Assembly: GCA_016927115.1 (NCBI GenBank)
Contig: JAFGNH010000035.1
Coordinates: 1 to 64,000 of the forward strand
Direction of reading: 5' to 3'
Origin: Anaerolineales bacterium
GTDB taxonomy: Bacteria > Chloroflexota > Anaerolineae > Anaerolineales > E44-bin32
Length of the DNA stretch: 64,000 nt
Shown here: piece after piece, positions 27,403 through 35,458 of the stretch
Layout: the number at the start of each line of letters is the position of its first letter
Position numbering within the stretch: the first letter of the stretch is position 1
Program-made: the position numbers and the translations under genes
Notes under the pieces: model-generated
Told to the model about the DNA's origin: nothing
Seen by the model: the letters and a program-made list of their open reading frames with translations, nothing else
Databases searched by the model: none

Positions 27403-27885
27403 TCAAACAGCACTCTTTTCCAGCAGCACTTTACTGCCATCGATCACCAGTACCGCCGTCCTGCGCCCATCTGTTTCAGTCACAACCTCCATCCCCTGTT
27501 CAAGGCACGTCAACCTGCAGATATCTGCAACATCCCCGGTCCCCTGGATACGCACCTGTTGAAAACCCTGTTGCTCTGCCTGCTCCAGCGCATGCATCGC
27601 CTGCTCCCGGACCTTTCGGTACAGCAGCATTGACTGCTCGATATACGCCACGGTCAGCTTGGCCCGCCTGGAGATGCCTTCAGGAGTAATGATATATTTC
27701 AATTTACGCCGCTCAGCCCGTTTTACCTTGACATATCCTTTTGCGATCAGGCGTTTCATATGCCAGTTAACAGTTCCAACTGCCACACCCAACTGATCTG
27801 CCAGCGTCGCCTGGGTCGTATCGGGGTCCTGTTCAATTTCTTCAAGCAGGTTCAAATCTCTGACAATTTCCTGTGTGCTGTTCAT
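27403..27885 (-). CDS. Winged-helix transcriptional regulator (MarR-like, EPS-associated)
   Basis: A 160-residue regulator. Residues 1-75 are a winged helix-turn-helix: ATLADQLGVAVGTVNWHMKRL is the HTH and KGYVKVKR with LKYIITPEG forms the wing. A helical dimerisation segment follows (SMLLYRKVREQAMHALEQ). The last 50 residues form a small alpha/beta domain (RIQGTGDVADICRLTCLEQG) that could bind a ligand. Related regulators sit at the head of exopolysaccharide loci. The start at 27885 is chosen because GGAG lies 5 bases upstream; a TTG at 27900 lies inside the leader. A strong promoter lies just upstream. Confidence 0.82.
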   Translation of the reverse strand: MNSTQEIVRDLNLLEEIEQDPDTTQATLADQLGVAVGTVNWHMKRLIAKGYVKVKRAERRKLKYIITPEGISRRAKLTVAYIEQSMLLYRKVREQAMHALEQAEQQGFQQVRIQGTGDVADICRLTCLEQGMEVVTETDGRRTAVLVIDGSKVLLEKSAV

Positions 27886-27914
27886 GCCATCTCCATGCAA
27901 AATTCAGAGGTTGA

Positions 27915-27942
27915 ATTATAACGCGCTCTCCACGAAGTTCAA
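27915..27942 (-). promoter_or_regulatory. Sigma70-type promoter of the winged-helix regulator gene
   Basis: On the minus strand TTGAAC (27937-27942) and TATAAT (27915-27920) are separated by 16 bases. Transcription should begin near 27908, giving a leader of about 23 bases to the start at 27885. The -10 box is followed by TCAA, as at the promoter near 35431, where the ten-base string TATAATTCAA recurs. Confidence 0.65.
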
Positions 27943-28018
27943 GGGCATTCCAAGCCCGATTTTTACCGGTTTACTACCCCCAAAAGCTGAAACCCCGCAC
28001 TTCTTCACAACCAGATGT

Positions 28019-28051
28019 CGGCAACGCCAGAAAATACTCCTGCCGTTGCCG
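28019..28051 (-). repeat. Strong hairpin downstream of the 28074 membrane gene
   Basis: CGGCAACG pairs perfectly with CGTTGCCG, and an inner CAG/CTG extends the stem to 11 pairs around one C-C mismatch. It begins 23 bases after the stop codon at 28074. No U tract follows, so it may be a factor-assisted terminator or an mRNA 3'-end stabiliser. The remainder of the region between 27943 and 28073 shows nothing else. Confidence 0.5.
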
Positions 28052-28073
28052 GTATGCGTGATGCCGGAGAAGC

Positions 28074-30026
28074 CTACGGCGCTGCCGGATCAATGGGCGC
28101 CAGCAGCCAGATGCCCAGCCCTTTGAATTCCTGAACCGGCTCATAATACTGCAGGATCGGTACGCTGACCTGTTCAACCCACAGGTCATTCTCTTCCCCA
28201 AATATGGTCTCACTACCCTTGTAAATTATGGGCAGTGGATCACTGATAATCAGACTGAATCGATGATTCTCAAGGTCGTCGTAAAACTTTTCGAAATAAG
28301 CCTGGTTGCGCCGCATTGCCTGATTCATCAAATCTTTGAGCTCGTACTCTTCCACCAGCAGAACACGGGGTACTTCGCTGAATGTCAGCAGCTGGCGCTG
28401 GTCTATAAACAGGACCTCGCCTTCCTGTGCTGCCCGCTCCACTTCCTGACCGATAACCGTCAGTGCCCCCTCAACTGCAGCCTGCGGCTTGATATTAGGA
28501 AGCTTTCCGGATCGTGATACAAACCAGACCGGGATCAGGATAATCAGCAGAGTCAGGACCTGGAGTATGGGCTGGTCCGGCAGCAGCCTCCGCCAGGTTG
28601 GATAAAACAACATAGCAAGCAGAACCAGCGTGACAAGGAACATATCCAGATTATGAAGATTGTTTCCACCACCGATCTTGATGCTTGCTATCAGGCCAAT
28701 TGAGATCATCGCAGCCAGCGCTACAGTCATGGTTGCTACAAAAAGCCAGTCCACCTTTGGTTTTGTTCTTACATATACAAGAATCAGAAGCAGAAGCAGT
28801 GGAAGCGCCGCCAGCAGTAAACTATTCACTATGCCGAGATCATTGGTAGCGCTTTCCCAGAGCCGATATTGAAGAAAATCCTGCTGCATTGCAGTAGCAT
28901 AGATTGCTTCATCACGCGGGATTAAAATGCGCATTCCCAGCCATGCTGCACCACCACCCAGGAGCCCCGCTCCACCCAGGACAAGAGCTCTCCGAGAACG
29001 CAGCCAGAAATCAAACCAGCGGCGGACTGGATCCGTTGAAAACAGGTCCAGCAGCACAACCCAGATAGCAGGAGCCACAAACCAGGTCCAGCGGCTGAAA
29101 CCTGCATAGAAGCAGGCCAGCATCGCGCCTGCCGCAGAGCGCAGCAGCTTCTGCGGTGAGTACATCACCACCAGCAGCAGAGCACTGAGCAGCAGCGGTG
29201 AATAGATCGGTCCTTGCCACAAGTACAGGAACACCCACAGAATCATTATTAACCGTCGCAGTAATGAGGAGTCCAGCCGGGTGGAAAAAAGTGCCCACCC
29301 CAGAAGCAGACCGGGGACGACCCACACAATCAGATCCCATAAGCGCACAATCTGGATACTTACATTCGGAAAGAGAAATATCAGGCCCCACAGCCCATGT
29401 CTGCCGGGAGCAATGTATGTCGGCAAAGAAAAGTTACTGTCCAGCAGGTAGCGGCTTTTCGCGAAGATCAGTGAATAGTCCCAGAAACGATTTCCTTCCG
29501 ACCAGGTTAAAGAGAATGGGTAGTCGACAACCGATGCTGCCTTAATCACAATCAGATAGACGAAAGTTGTTAAAAACAGGCCCAGGACGAGGCGTTCACC
29601 GATCCGCTTCTCCCGATCAGGGATCATCAAACCACTCAATAAACCTGTCGTGATGAATACAATCTGACGGAAAACCGGCAGTTCGAAATATTCTTTCCAA
29701 TTCCCCAGGAACAGCAGCAACGGGATACTGAAAAGCCCCAGCACAAGCACCCAGCGGGCCAGGCCCAGCACCTGCAGCGCTCTTTCTACATTGTCTCGTA
29801 AAAAGGTCAAAAAGGATGATGGTGAGATCAACATCCAGATCAGAAAAACCAGCAGAATCAGCGCAACCAGGTAATAGACTGACAGTGCATACGTCCAACC
29901 GATAGAAAATATACCCAGGACGCCACCTGTGCCGCTGGCTCTATCGGTCAGCTCCCACAGACTCCAACCCAGAAAAAAAAGATAAACAGCAGCGATGAAC
30001 CTTGTGAGAAAGTACGGTTGTTTCAT
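28074..30026 (-). CDS. Large polytopic membrane protein (GT-C-like or polymerase candidate)
   Basis: A protein of about 650 residues with roughly 13-15 hydrophobic segments and a C-terminal soluble domain of about 140 residues. No family motif is certain. A loop with WSEGNRFWDYSLIFAKSRYL lies after the first block of helices and resembles the acidic first loop of GT-C transferases. The C-terminal domain (VLFIDQRQLLTFSEVPRVLL) is like those in the membrane proteins at 199 and 1896. It could be a mannosyl-type transferase or the Wzy-like polymerase of the locus. The start is set at the ATG 30026; a GTG at 30035 is also possible and the ribosome site is weak. Confidence 0.65.
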   Translation of the reverse strand: MKQPYFLTRFIAAVYLFFLGWSLWELTDRASGTGGVLGIFSIGWTYALSVYYLVALILLVFLIWMLISPSSFLTFLRDNVERALQVLGLARWVLVLGLFSIPLLLFLGNWKEYFELPVFRQIVFITTGLLSGLMIPDREKRIGERLVLGLFLTTFVYLIVIKAASVVDYPFSLTWSEGNRFWDYSLIFAKSRYLLDSNFSLPTYIAPGRHGLWGLIFLFPNVSIQIVRLWDLIVWVVPGLLLGWALFSTRLDSSLLRRLIMILWVFLYLWQGPIYSPLLLSALLLVVMYSPQKLLRSAAGAMLACFYAGFSRWTWFVAPAIWVVLLDLFSTDPVRRWFDFWLRSRRALVLGGAGLLGGGAAWLGMRILIPRDEAIYATAMQQDFLQYRLWESATNDLGIVNSLLLAALPLLLLLILVYVRTKPKVDWLFVATMTVALAAMISIGLIASIKIGGGNNLHNLDMFLVTLVLLAMLFYPTWRRLLPDQPILQVLTLLIILIPVWFVSRSGKLPNIKPQAAVEGALTVIGQEVERAAQEGEVLFIDQRQLLTFSEVPRVLLVEEYELKDLMNQAMRRNQAYFEKFYDDLENHRFSLIISDPLPIIYKGSETIFGEENDLWVEQVSVPILQYYEPVQEFKGLGIWLLAPIDPAAP

Positions 30027-30045
30027 AAACCACACCCAATATTCT

Positions 30046-30975
30046 TCATACTAACACCTCATCAGAGGATTCTTTCTTTTTCAGGATACCACCAAGCCAC
30101 AATGAACCGGGCAGGCTGACACTCACCAGAATCACCCTGGTGACCAGCGCCAGTGCTGTCGCCTGCTCAGGATCAGCACCAAGCTGAGAATACACACCAA
30201 AAATGACCAGCTCCCGAACGCCGTAACCGTTTATCGATATTGGCAGCAGCGTCAGAAAATAGCTAATTCCTGTGGCACCTGCTACCTGCCAGTAACTGAC
30301 CTTGATACCCAGCTCCCGGGCAACCAGCCATACAACCAGCAGATAAAATACAACACTGCCCCAGGAAAAGAGCAGTGCCAGGATCAGAGAACCCGGCCGA
30401 TGAACCCAGATCTTCAACGCATCAACACTGCGCGTTGTCAACCGCTTTATCGGATTAAGGATCCTGCCAAAAAGAACTCCGGAGAGTGCTGAGCCGCTTC
30501 TGCTGAAAAAATCGGGGTCTGCCGCAAGCACGCGAATCAAAGGAAGGCTGAAAGGCAGCATGAAAGTCATTCCAAAAACCCCGATCACCCGGTCCACAAT
30601 AACTGAAGCTGCGCCGGCAATTCTGTTTTCTGAGTAAGGCAGGATGCCGGCAACCCGGGCTACGTCCCCACCAACCGTCCCTGGCAGGAAATTTGATGCA
30701 AACAACCCGGCAAACGCTATCTGCACAACACGATAGAACCCCGGGCGGATTTGCTGGCCTTCAAGCAACGTCCACCAGCGAGCAGCATTAAACCCCTGGG
30801 ACACAAGGCTGCAACCGAATGCCAGCAGCAGTCCTCCGATCGAGGCTCCCTCCAAACTCGTCAGCAGTGCATTCCAATCCTGGCGCATTACCAGCCATAC
30901 CAGCAGGGCCGCCGAAAGCAACGAACCTGCCAGTCGCACCCATCTGCCCAAATCCTTGCCGCGCTCTCCTGACAC
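30046..30975 (-). CDS. UPF0104 / YbhN-type lysylphosphatidylglycerol synthase TM-like protein
   Basis: A 309-residue membrane protein with about eight helices. It carries the family pattern: ASNFLPGTVGGDVARV, VDRVIGVFGM, and FLTLLPISINGYGVREL near the end. Family members are predicted flippase-like proteins and often lie next to glycosyltransferase genes. The start is the GTG at 30975 with AGGAGG 6 bases upstream; a longer frame to 31074 would run through the upstream gene. It may handle a lipid-linked intermediate in the glycan pathway. Confidence 0.8.
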   Translation of the reverse strand: MSGERGKDLGRWVRLAGSLLSAALLVWLVMRQDWNALLTSLEGASIGGLLLAFGCSLVSQGFNAARWWTLLEGQQIRPGFYRVVQIAFAGLFASNFLPGTVGGDVARVAGILPYSENRIAGAASVIVDRVIGVFGMTFMLPFSLPLIRVLAADPDFFSRSGSALSGVLFGRILNPIKRLTTRSVDALKIWVHRPGSLILALLFSWGSVVFYLLVVWLVARELGIKVSYWQVAGATGISYFLTLLPISINGYGVRELVIFGVYSQLGADPEQATALALVTRVILVSVSLPGSLWLGGILKKKESSDEVLV

Positions 30976-30976
30976 C

Positions 30977-32047
30977 TCAACCCTCCTGATCGGGATTCGG
31001 CATGGAGGGATCCAATAGATCCACCAGCTGGTGCCCCAATCGGGGATCAAGCTGCCTGGACTCGGGAAGTTCAAGCCACTGAACAGATGTCTGAGAAAGG
31101 TAGCGCTTCAGCAGCTGCTTCTCTCTCATACGCCAGGCTTCCAGCCAATCCTCCGGAAGCGGGGTACCGGTTTTGTTGTTCATCAGATGGATAAAATGAC
31201 GTGCTTCATAAAAGTTCATCTCTGCCAGTGAATCCACAACTTCATCCAGCGATGAAATATCCACAAGCTGCGGGGCAGATACTGGAGCACGGCGCAGCAG
31301 CAGCACCTTGCCCAGCCTGGCGCGGGAAGCAAGCTGATGATCCGGCCACAGACGCTCTGCGGAAAGACGTACCGGCCACTTGATCCCATCCCGGGTCCAC
31401 TCTCGTATCGTGCCGTAGATAAACAGTCGGATCCGCTCGGATACCGTAAGTTGTTCGCGGAGCTGCGGCAGCCAGCGCAGCAGATCCTTGTACAGGTGAG
31501 AACGTGTCATGTATGCATAGGTCTGCGGACCGGCGCCGATATACACGTAATCATCCGCGTGGAGCTGCCATTCACTACCGCCCTGGGCAAGCAGCATGGA
31601 ACTGGTGGTTGTTTTTCCTGCACCGCCTCTTCCAGTCAGAATGATGCTCTGGCCATTTTTTACCACGGCAGCTCCATGCAGCATCAAAGTATCCTGCATA
31701 CTGGCGAGATAACGCAGAGACGGATGGACCATCATGTGATGAACCATGGAAACAGCAAAACGATTCCCGACGGCCTTGATCCGGATCGAGTTTTCTCCAT
31801 GCTCTATCTGATAACTCCAGCGCGCCAGAATCTTATGCATATGGAAGCGGAACGAATCCCCTGCCAATAACGGAATTCCCCGCCTCCAATTCAATGTCAC
31901 CAGCGGTTTTTCCACCCATTCCTCCATCGAGATATCCTGCAAATGATGCCGGTACTCATCGATGAAAAAGCGCTGGGCTTCAGAATCAGATGTGTTCAGT
32001 TTGTAGCCAACAACATCATGGAAATCAAAATACTTCTCAACAGTCAC
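30977..32047 (-). CDS. HPr-kinase-like P-loop protein in a glycan operon
   Basis: A 356-residue protein with a nucleotide-binding core like the HPr kinase/phosphorylase C-terminal domain. LMLHGAAVV precedes Walker A GRGGAGKTT (residues 139-147), and LHADDYVYIG (D165, D166) matches the acidic motif after it. The first 120 residues are a separate domain. No PTS gene is present, so it probably phosphorylates something else, perhaps a sugar or a biosynthetic protein. The start is GTG at 32047 in a 4-base overlap with the GT4 gene. Assignment to a kinase is by motif only. Confidence 0.65.
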   Translation of the reverse strand: MTVEKYFDFHDVVGYKLNTSDSEAQRFFIDEYRHHLQDISMEEWVEKPLVTLNWRRGIPLLAGDSFRFHMHKILARWSYQIEHGENSIRIKAVGNRFAVSMVHHMMVHPSLRYLASMQDTLMLHGAAVVKNGQSIILTGRGGAGKTTTSSMLLAQGGSEWQLHADDYVYIGAGPQTYAYMTRSHLYKDLLRWLPQLREQLTVSERIRLFIYGTIREWTRDGIKWPVRLSAERLWPDHQLASRARLGKVLLLRRAPVSAPQLVDISSLDEVVDSLAEMNFYEARHFIHLMNNKTGTPLPEDWLEAWRMREKQLLKRYLSQTSVQWLELPESRQLDPRLGHQLVDLLDPSMPNPDQEG

Positions 32048-33174
32048 TTGTTTAATGCTCTCCTCAGGATAGCTTCATACGCCTCTGCAACTGCCTTAAT
32101 ATCATAGCGCTGGGCAATCTTCAGACTTTCACGCTTCATTTTAAGAAGCCGGTCGGAATCCTTCACACACCAGCGCAAAGCAGCCACATAGGCCTCATCA
32201 TCACCAACCTCAACCAACCGTCCGTTTAAACGATCCGTTATCAATTCTGACAGGCCTCCTGCAGTGGTACCGGCGATCGCCAGACCGCAAGCCAGCGCCT
32301 GCACCCCTACAACAGGCAGACCTTCCGAAAGTGAAGGCATCACAAGAAGGTCACTCTTCAGGAATATCTGCCATACTTCATCAGGAGAAACCCATCCACG
32401 CATAAATATTCGATCCTCCAGCTGATGGGTCTTGACCAATGCTTCGATCTCCACGCGCTGCGGCCCATCACCGAGCAGCGTCAGGTTCCAGGGGAGATCT
32501 GCTGCTGCAGCAGCAGCTTCGATCAAAAAAGGAACATTCTTCTGAGGCTGGAAGCGTCCTGCAAACACCAGCTCCGGCGGATCCGAAACTTTGAGGTTTG
32601 CGGGATCCTGCTCAGGCAGATGTACGCCATTGGGAATCACATCGATGCGAACCGGGTAATGCTCGAGAGCAAGGTCGCGTGTGAATTCACTTACGGCTGC
32701 GATTGCGGCAGCCCCCTTCCAGATTGGCGGGGTGAATGGATAGACCATTCTGAACCATCGTCCGGTCTTTTGTGGAACACCACCCGGGACATCACCAAGG
32801 TGGGCTGTCAATATATACGGCACACCGGTAAGCAACGAAAGAAGCCAAACCAACGCCCCTGTAGGAACCGCAAAATGAACATGGATTACATCCGGTTTCC
32901 AGGAACGGATCAAACGCAGTCCCGGGAAAAAAGCTAGAAGCAGGAAGGCCAGCATAACCGGGAAAGAAGCACGGTAACGGGATTTCCGGCCGGTAAGTAT
33001 TCGATGGATGCGGACACCAGAACGAACTTCCTCGCCCGGAAGATCCGGTGCCCGAGAGGTCAGCACCCGTACTTCATGCCCGCGGGCAACCAGACCTTCA
33101 CAGATATCCGCGCTGGCCTGCCCACCACCACCACCTACCGGTGGGAACTCATAATTAATTACAAGAATTTTCAT
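32044..33174 (-). CDS. Glycosyltransferase family 4
   Basis: A 376-residue GT-B enzyme. The N-terminal block is ILVINYEFPPVGGGGGQA, followed by IRSWKPDVIHVHFAVPTG and IDVIPNGVHLPE. The donor domain has ELVFAGRFQPQKNVPFLIEA, LLGDGPQRVEIE, and SLSEGLPVVGVQALACGLAIAG, the EX7E region. The glycine-rich phosphate loop is intact, so activity is likely. The start at 33174 has GGAG 5 bases upstream; an upstream ATG at 33204 lacks a ribosome site. Confidence 0.9.
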   Translation of the reverse strand: MKILVINYEFPPVGGGGGQASADICEGLVARGHEVRVLTSRAPDLPGEEVRSGVRIHRILTGRKSRYRASFPVMLAFLLLAFFPGLRLIRSWKPDVIHVHFAVPTGALVWLLSLLTGVPYILTAHLGDVPGGVPQKTGRWFRMVYPFTPPIWKGAAAIAAVSEFTRDLALEHYPVRIDVIPNGVHLPEQDPANLKVSDPPELVFAGRFQPQKNVPFLIEAAAAAADLPWNLTLLGDGPQRVEIEALVKTHQLEDRIFMRGWVSPDEVWQIFLKSDLLVMPSLSEGLPVVGVQALACGLAIAGTTAGGLSELITDRLNGRLVEVGDDEAYVAALRWCVKDSDRLLKMKRESLKIAQRYDIKAVAEAYEAILRRALNK

Positions 33175-33239
33175 ACTGCTCCAACGGTGCCGTAAGCACT
33201 GCACGCGTATAAACTTATTGCGTGGAGTGAATTTCTGGC

Positions 33240-34274
33240 TTATCCCTCTGTCGATAAATGCTGCTCAAGTTCGGATTGTGTTCCCTTTTGCTGCACATTC
33301 ACGACCCTGCGTACAGAATAGGCGGGTTTGGACTGTGATTCGTAATATGTTCGCGCAAGCAGTTCTGCAATTAATCCAGACATGATCGACTGCAGTCCGA
33401 TCATGAACAACATGACCGACATCAAAAGAAGTGGGGATCTGACAAGCGATTCCTCATACGCTAATTTTCGAAATCCGATATAACCGAGGCTGATAAAGCT
33501 GATCAGGATCGAGATAATCCCAAACCCGCCGAAAAGATAGATGGGCTTGCCGCCGTAGGAGATCAGAAATTTAACCGTAATCAGGTCGAGCAAAACCTTG
33601 AAGGTCCGCTCTAACCCATAGTTCGCTTTGCCATACAGTCGGGGGTGGTGATTCACAGGGATTTCCGTTACTCTTGCCCCGACAGAGCCCGCATACGCAG
33701 GGATGAAGCGGTGCATCTCACCATACAGCCGGAAACCTTCCAGCACTTCACGGCGGTATGCCTTCAGTGAACAACCATAGTCATGCAGGCGGACGCCGGT
33801 AACGACTGAAATCAGCCAGTTTGCCATACGGGATGGCAGTGTCCGGGTAAGGAATGTATCCTTGCGGCTTACCCGCCAGCCTGAAACAAGGTCATACCCC
33901 TCATGAATTTTCGCCAGCAATTCCGGGATATCCGCCGGGTCATTCTGCATATCCGCATCAATCATGATGATGATATCACCGGAGGAGTAATCAATCCCCG
34001 CAGCCATCGCGGCAGTCTGGCCATAGTTACGCCTAAAATCGACCAGGACCACATGCTCCGGGTCCTCTTCAGCCAGCTTCTCCAGTACCTTTATGCTCTC
34101 GTCCTTCGAGCCATCGTTGATAAAAACCAACTCAAAACGAAAGCCATCCAGCACTGCATGCAGCGCCTCGTACAGAGGAAGAATATTATCTTTCTCGTTG
34201 TAGACAGGCACAATTACGGACAGCATCTGGTCTCGCATGGCCTGCATCAGCTCTTTTAACGCGCTGTTGTCCAT
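33240..34274 (-). CDS. Membrane-anchored GT2 (polyprenyl-phosphate sugar synthase type)
   Basis: A 344-residue enzyme. The GT2 catalytic domain has LSVIVPVYNEKDNILPLYEAL, FINDGSKDESIKVLEKLA and IIMIDADMQNDPADIPELL (DxD site). Two C-terminal membrane helices (about 255-320) follow. This is the GtrB/DPM/ArnC-like plan: transfer of a sugar from an NDP-sugar to polyprenyl phosphate, supplying donors to GT-C enzymes such as those at 199, 1896, 28074, 35447 and 37030. It has AAGGAG 4 bases before the ATG. Confidence 0.9.
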   Translation of the reverse strand: MDNSALKELMQAMRDQMLSVIVPVYNEKDNILPLYEALHAVLDGFRFELVFINDGSKDESIKVLEKLAEEDPEHVVLVDFRRNYGQTAAMAAGIDYSSGDIIIMIDADMQNDPADIPELLAKIHEGYDLVSGWRVSRKDTFLTRTLPSRMANWLISVVTGVRLHDYGCSLKAYRREVLEGFRLYGEMHRFIPAYAGSVGARVTEIPVNHHPRLYGKANYGLERTFKVLLDLITVKFLISYGGKPIYLFGGFGIISILISFISLGYIGFRKLAYEESLVRSPLLLMSVMLFMIGLQSIMSGLIAELLARTYYESQSKPAYSVRRVVNVQQKGTQSELEQHLSTEG

Positions 34275-34303
34275 GGATCTCCTTCGTTGCGTTTACGGTG
34301 CGC

Positions 34304-35389
34304 TCAATCAAATCCGCCCGTACTTGCTTCCAAAACAGCTGAGACACCCGATTCCCAGCGGTGCCAGTTATCGAACTTCTCTTCCAGAATCTTCTTCCCT
34401 TCCCCCATCGGCTCCAGCCCCACAGCTTCCATATCTGCATCAACCATAATCCTGGCCAGGGCCTTCCAGGTTACTTTCGGCTCCCAACCTAACTTTGTGC
34501 GTGCTTTGGATGGGTCACCCAGCAGGTAATCGACTTCCGTCGGACGGAAGTAGCGCGGGTCAATCTCAACATACTCCTGCCAATCCAAACCAGCATAGGC
34601 AAACGCTTCGGCTACAAACTCGCGCATGGTTGGCGCGACACCTGTACTCAGAACGTAATCATCGGGCTCCTCCTGCTGGAGGATTTTCCACATGACCTCA
34701 ACATATTCCGGTGCATAACCGTAATCCCGGCGGGAATCCAGATTCCCGAGATACACTTTCTGCTGCAATTCAGCCTTGATGCGTGCGACAGCCCTTGTCA
34801 CCTTGCGCGAAAGGAAGGTCGCACCCCGGCGAGGGCTTTCATGATTGAACAGGATTCCGTTCGAAGCAAAAATGTTGTACGCCTCGCGGTAGTTAACAGT
34901 GATCCAGTATGCATACAGCTTGGCAATCGCATATGGGCTTCGGGGTTGAAACGGTGTTATCTCACTTTGCGGCGGGGGGGAAGAACCGAATAATTCACTG
35001 GTGGAAGCCTGGTAGAACCTTGCTTTTACACCACTGCTTCGGATCGCTTCAAGTACACGGGTCGCAGCCAGTCCGGTAACATTCCCGGTATACCCCGGCA
35101 TGGCAAAACTGACTTTAACATGGGATTGTGCTCCAAGGTGGAACACTTCATCAGGCCTGATATTGTAGATCAGGTACGTGATCATCTCGGCATCCGAAAG
35201 ATCCCCGTAATGCAGGAACAGCTTTGCACCGGGGTCATGCGGATCCTGGTAAACATGATCAATGCGCTCTGTGTTGAAGGTGCTGGCTTTCCGAATCATA
35301 CCGTGGACTTCATACCCTTTGCTGAGCAAAAATTCCGTCAGATAGGATCCATCCTGGCCGGTTATCCCTGTGATTAATGCTTTTCGCAT
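34304..35389 (-). CDS. gmd: GDP-mannose 4,6-dehydratase
   Basis: A 361-residue extended [22 protein letters not shown] is the Gmd-specific NADP loop, and [44 protein letters not shown] (YxxxK) and NHESPRRG are family blocks. It makes GDP-4-keto-6-deoxy-D-mannose, the precursor of GDP-L-fucose, GDP-rhamnose or GDP-perosamine. The likely partner is the Fcl-like enzyme at 26310. The start at 35389 is chosen because GGGAG lies 6 bases upstream; an ATG two codons earlier abuts that site. A strong promoter lies just upstream. Confidence 0.95.
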   Translation of the reverse strand: MRKALITGITGQDGSYLTEFLLSKGYEVHGMIRKASTFNTERIDHVYQDPHDPGAKLFLHYGDLSDAEMITYLIYNIRPDEVFHLGAQSHVKVSFAMPGYTGNVTGLAATRVLEAIRSSGVKARFYQASTSELFGSSPPPQSEITPFQPRSPYAIAKLYAYWITVNYREAYNIFASNGILFNHESPRRGATFLSRKVTRAVARIKAELQQKVYLGNLDSRRDYGYAPEYVEVMWKILQQEEPDDYVLSTGVAPTMREFVAEAFAYAGLDWQEYVEIDPRYFRPTEVDYLLGDPSKARTKLGWEPKVTWKALARIMVDADMEAVGLEPMGEGKKILEEKFDNWHRWESGVSAVLEASTGGFD

Positions 35390-35430
35390 CGCCATCTCCC
35401 AAACGCATATTTGTTATATTCAGGTCTTGA

Positions 35431-35458
35431 ATTATACCGCCGGACTTCACTTCGTCAA
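35431..35458 (-). promoter_or_regulatory. Internal promoter upstream of gmd
   Basis: On the minus strand TTGACG (35453-35458) and TATAAT (35431-35436) are 16 bases apart, a near-consensus sigma70-type pair. The -35 box overlaps the last codons of the upstream membrane protein gene, so the promoter starts a new transcript inside the cluster. The TCAA after the -10 box also occurs at the promoter of the regulator at 27915. The predicted start is near 35424. Confidence 0.65.
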
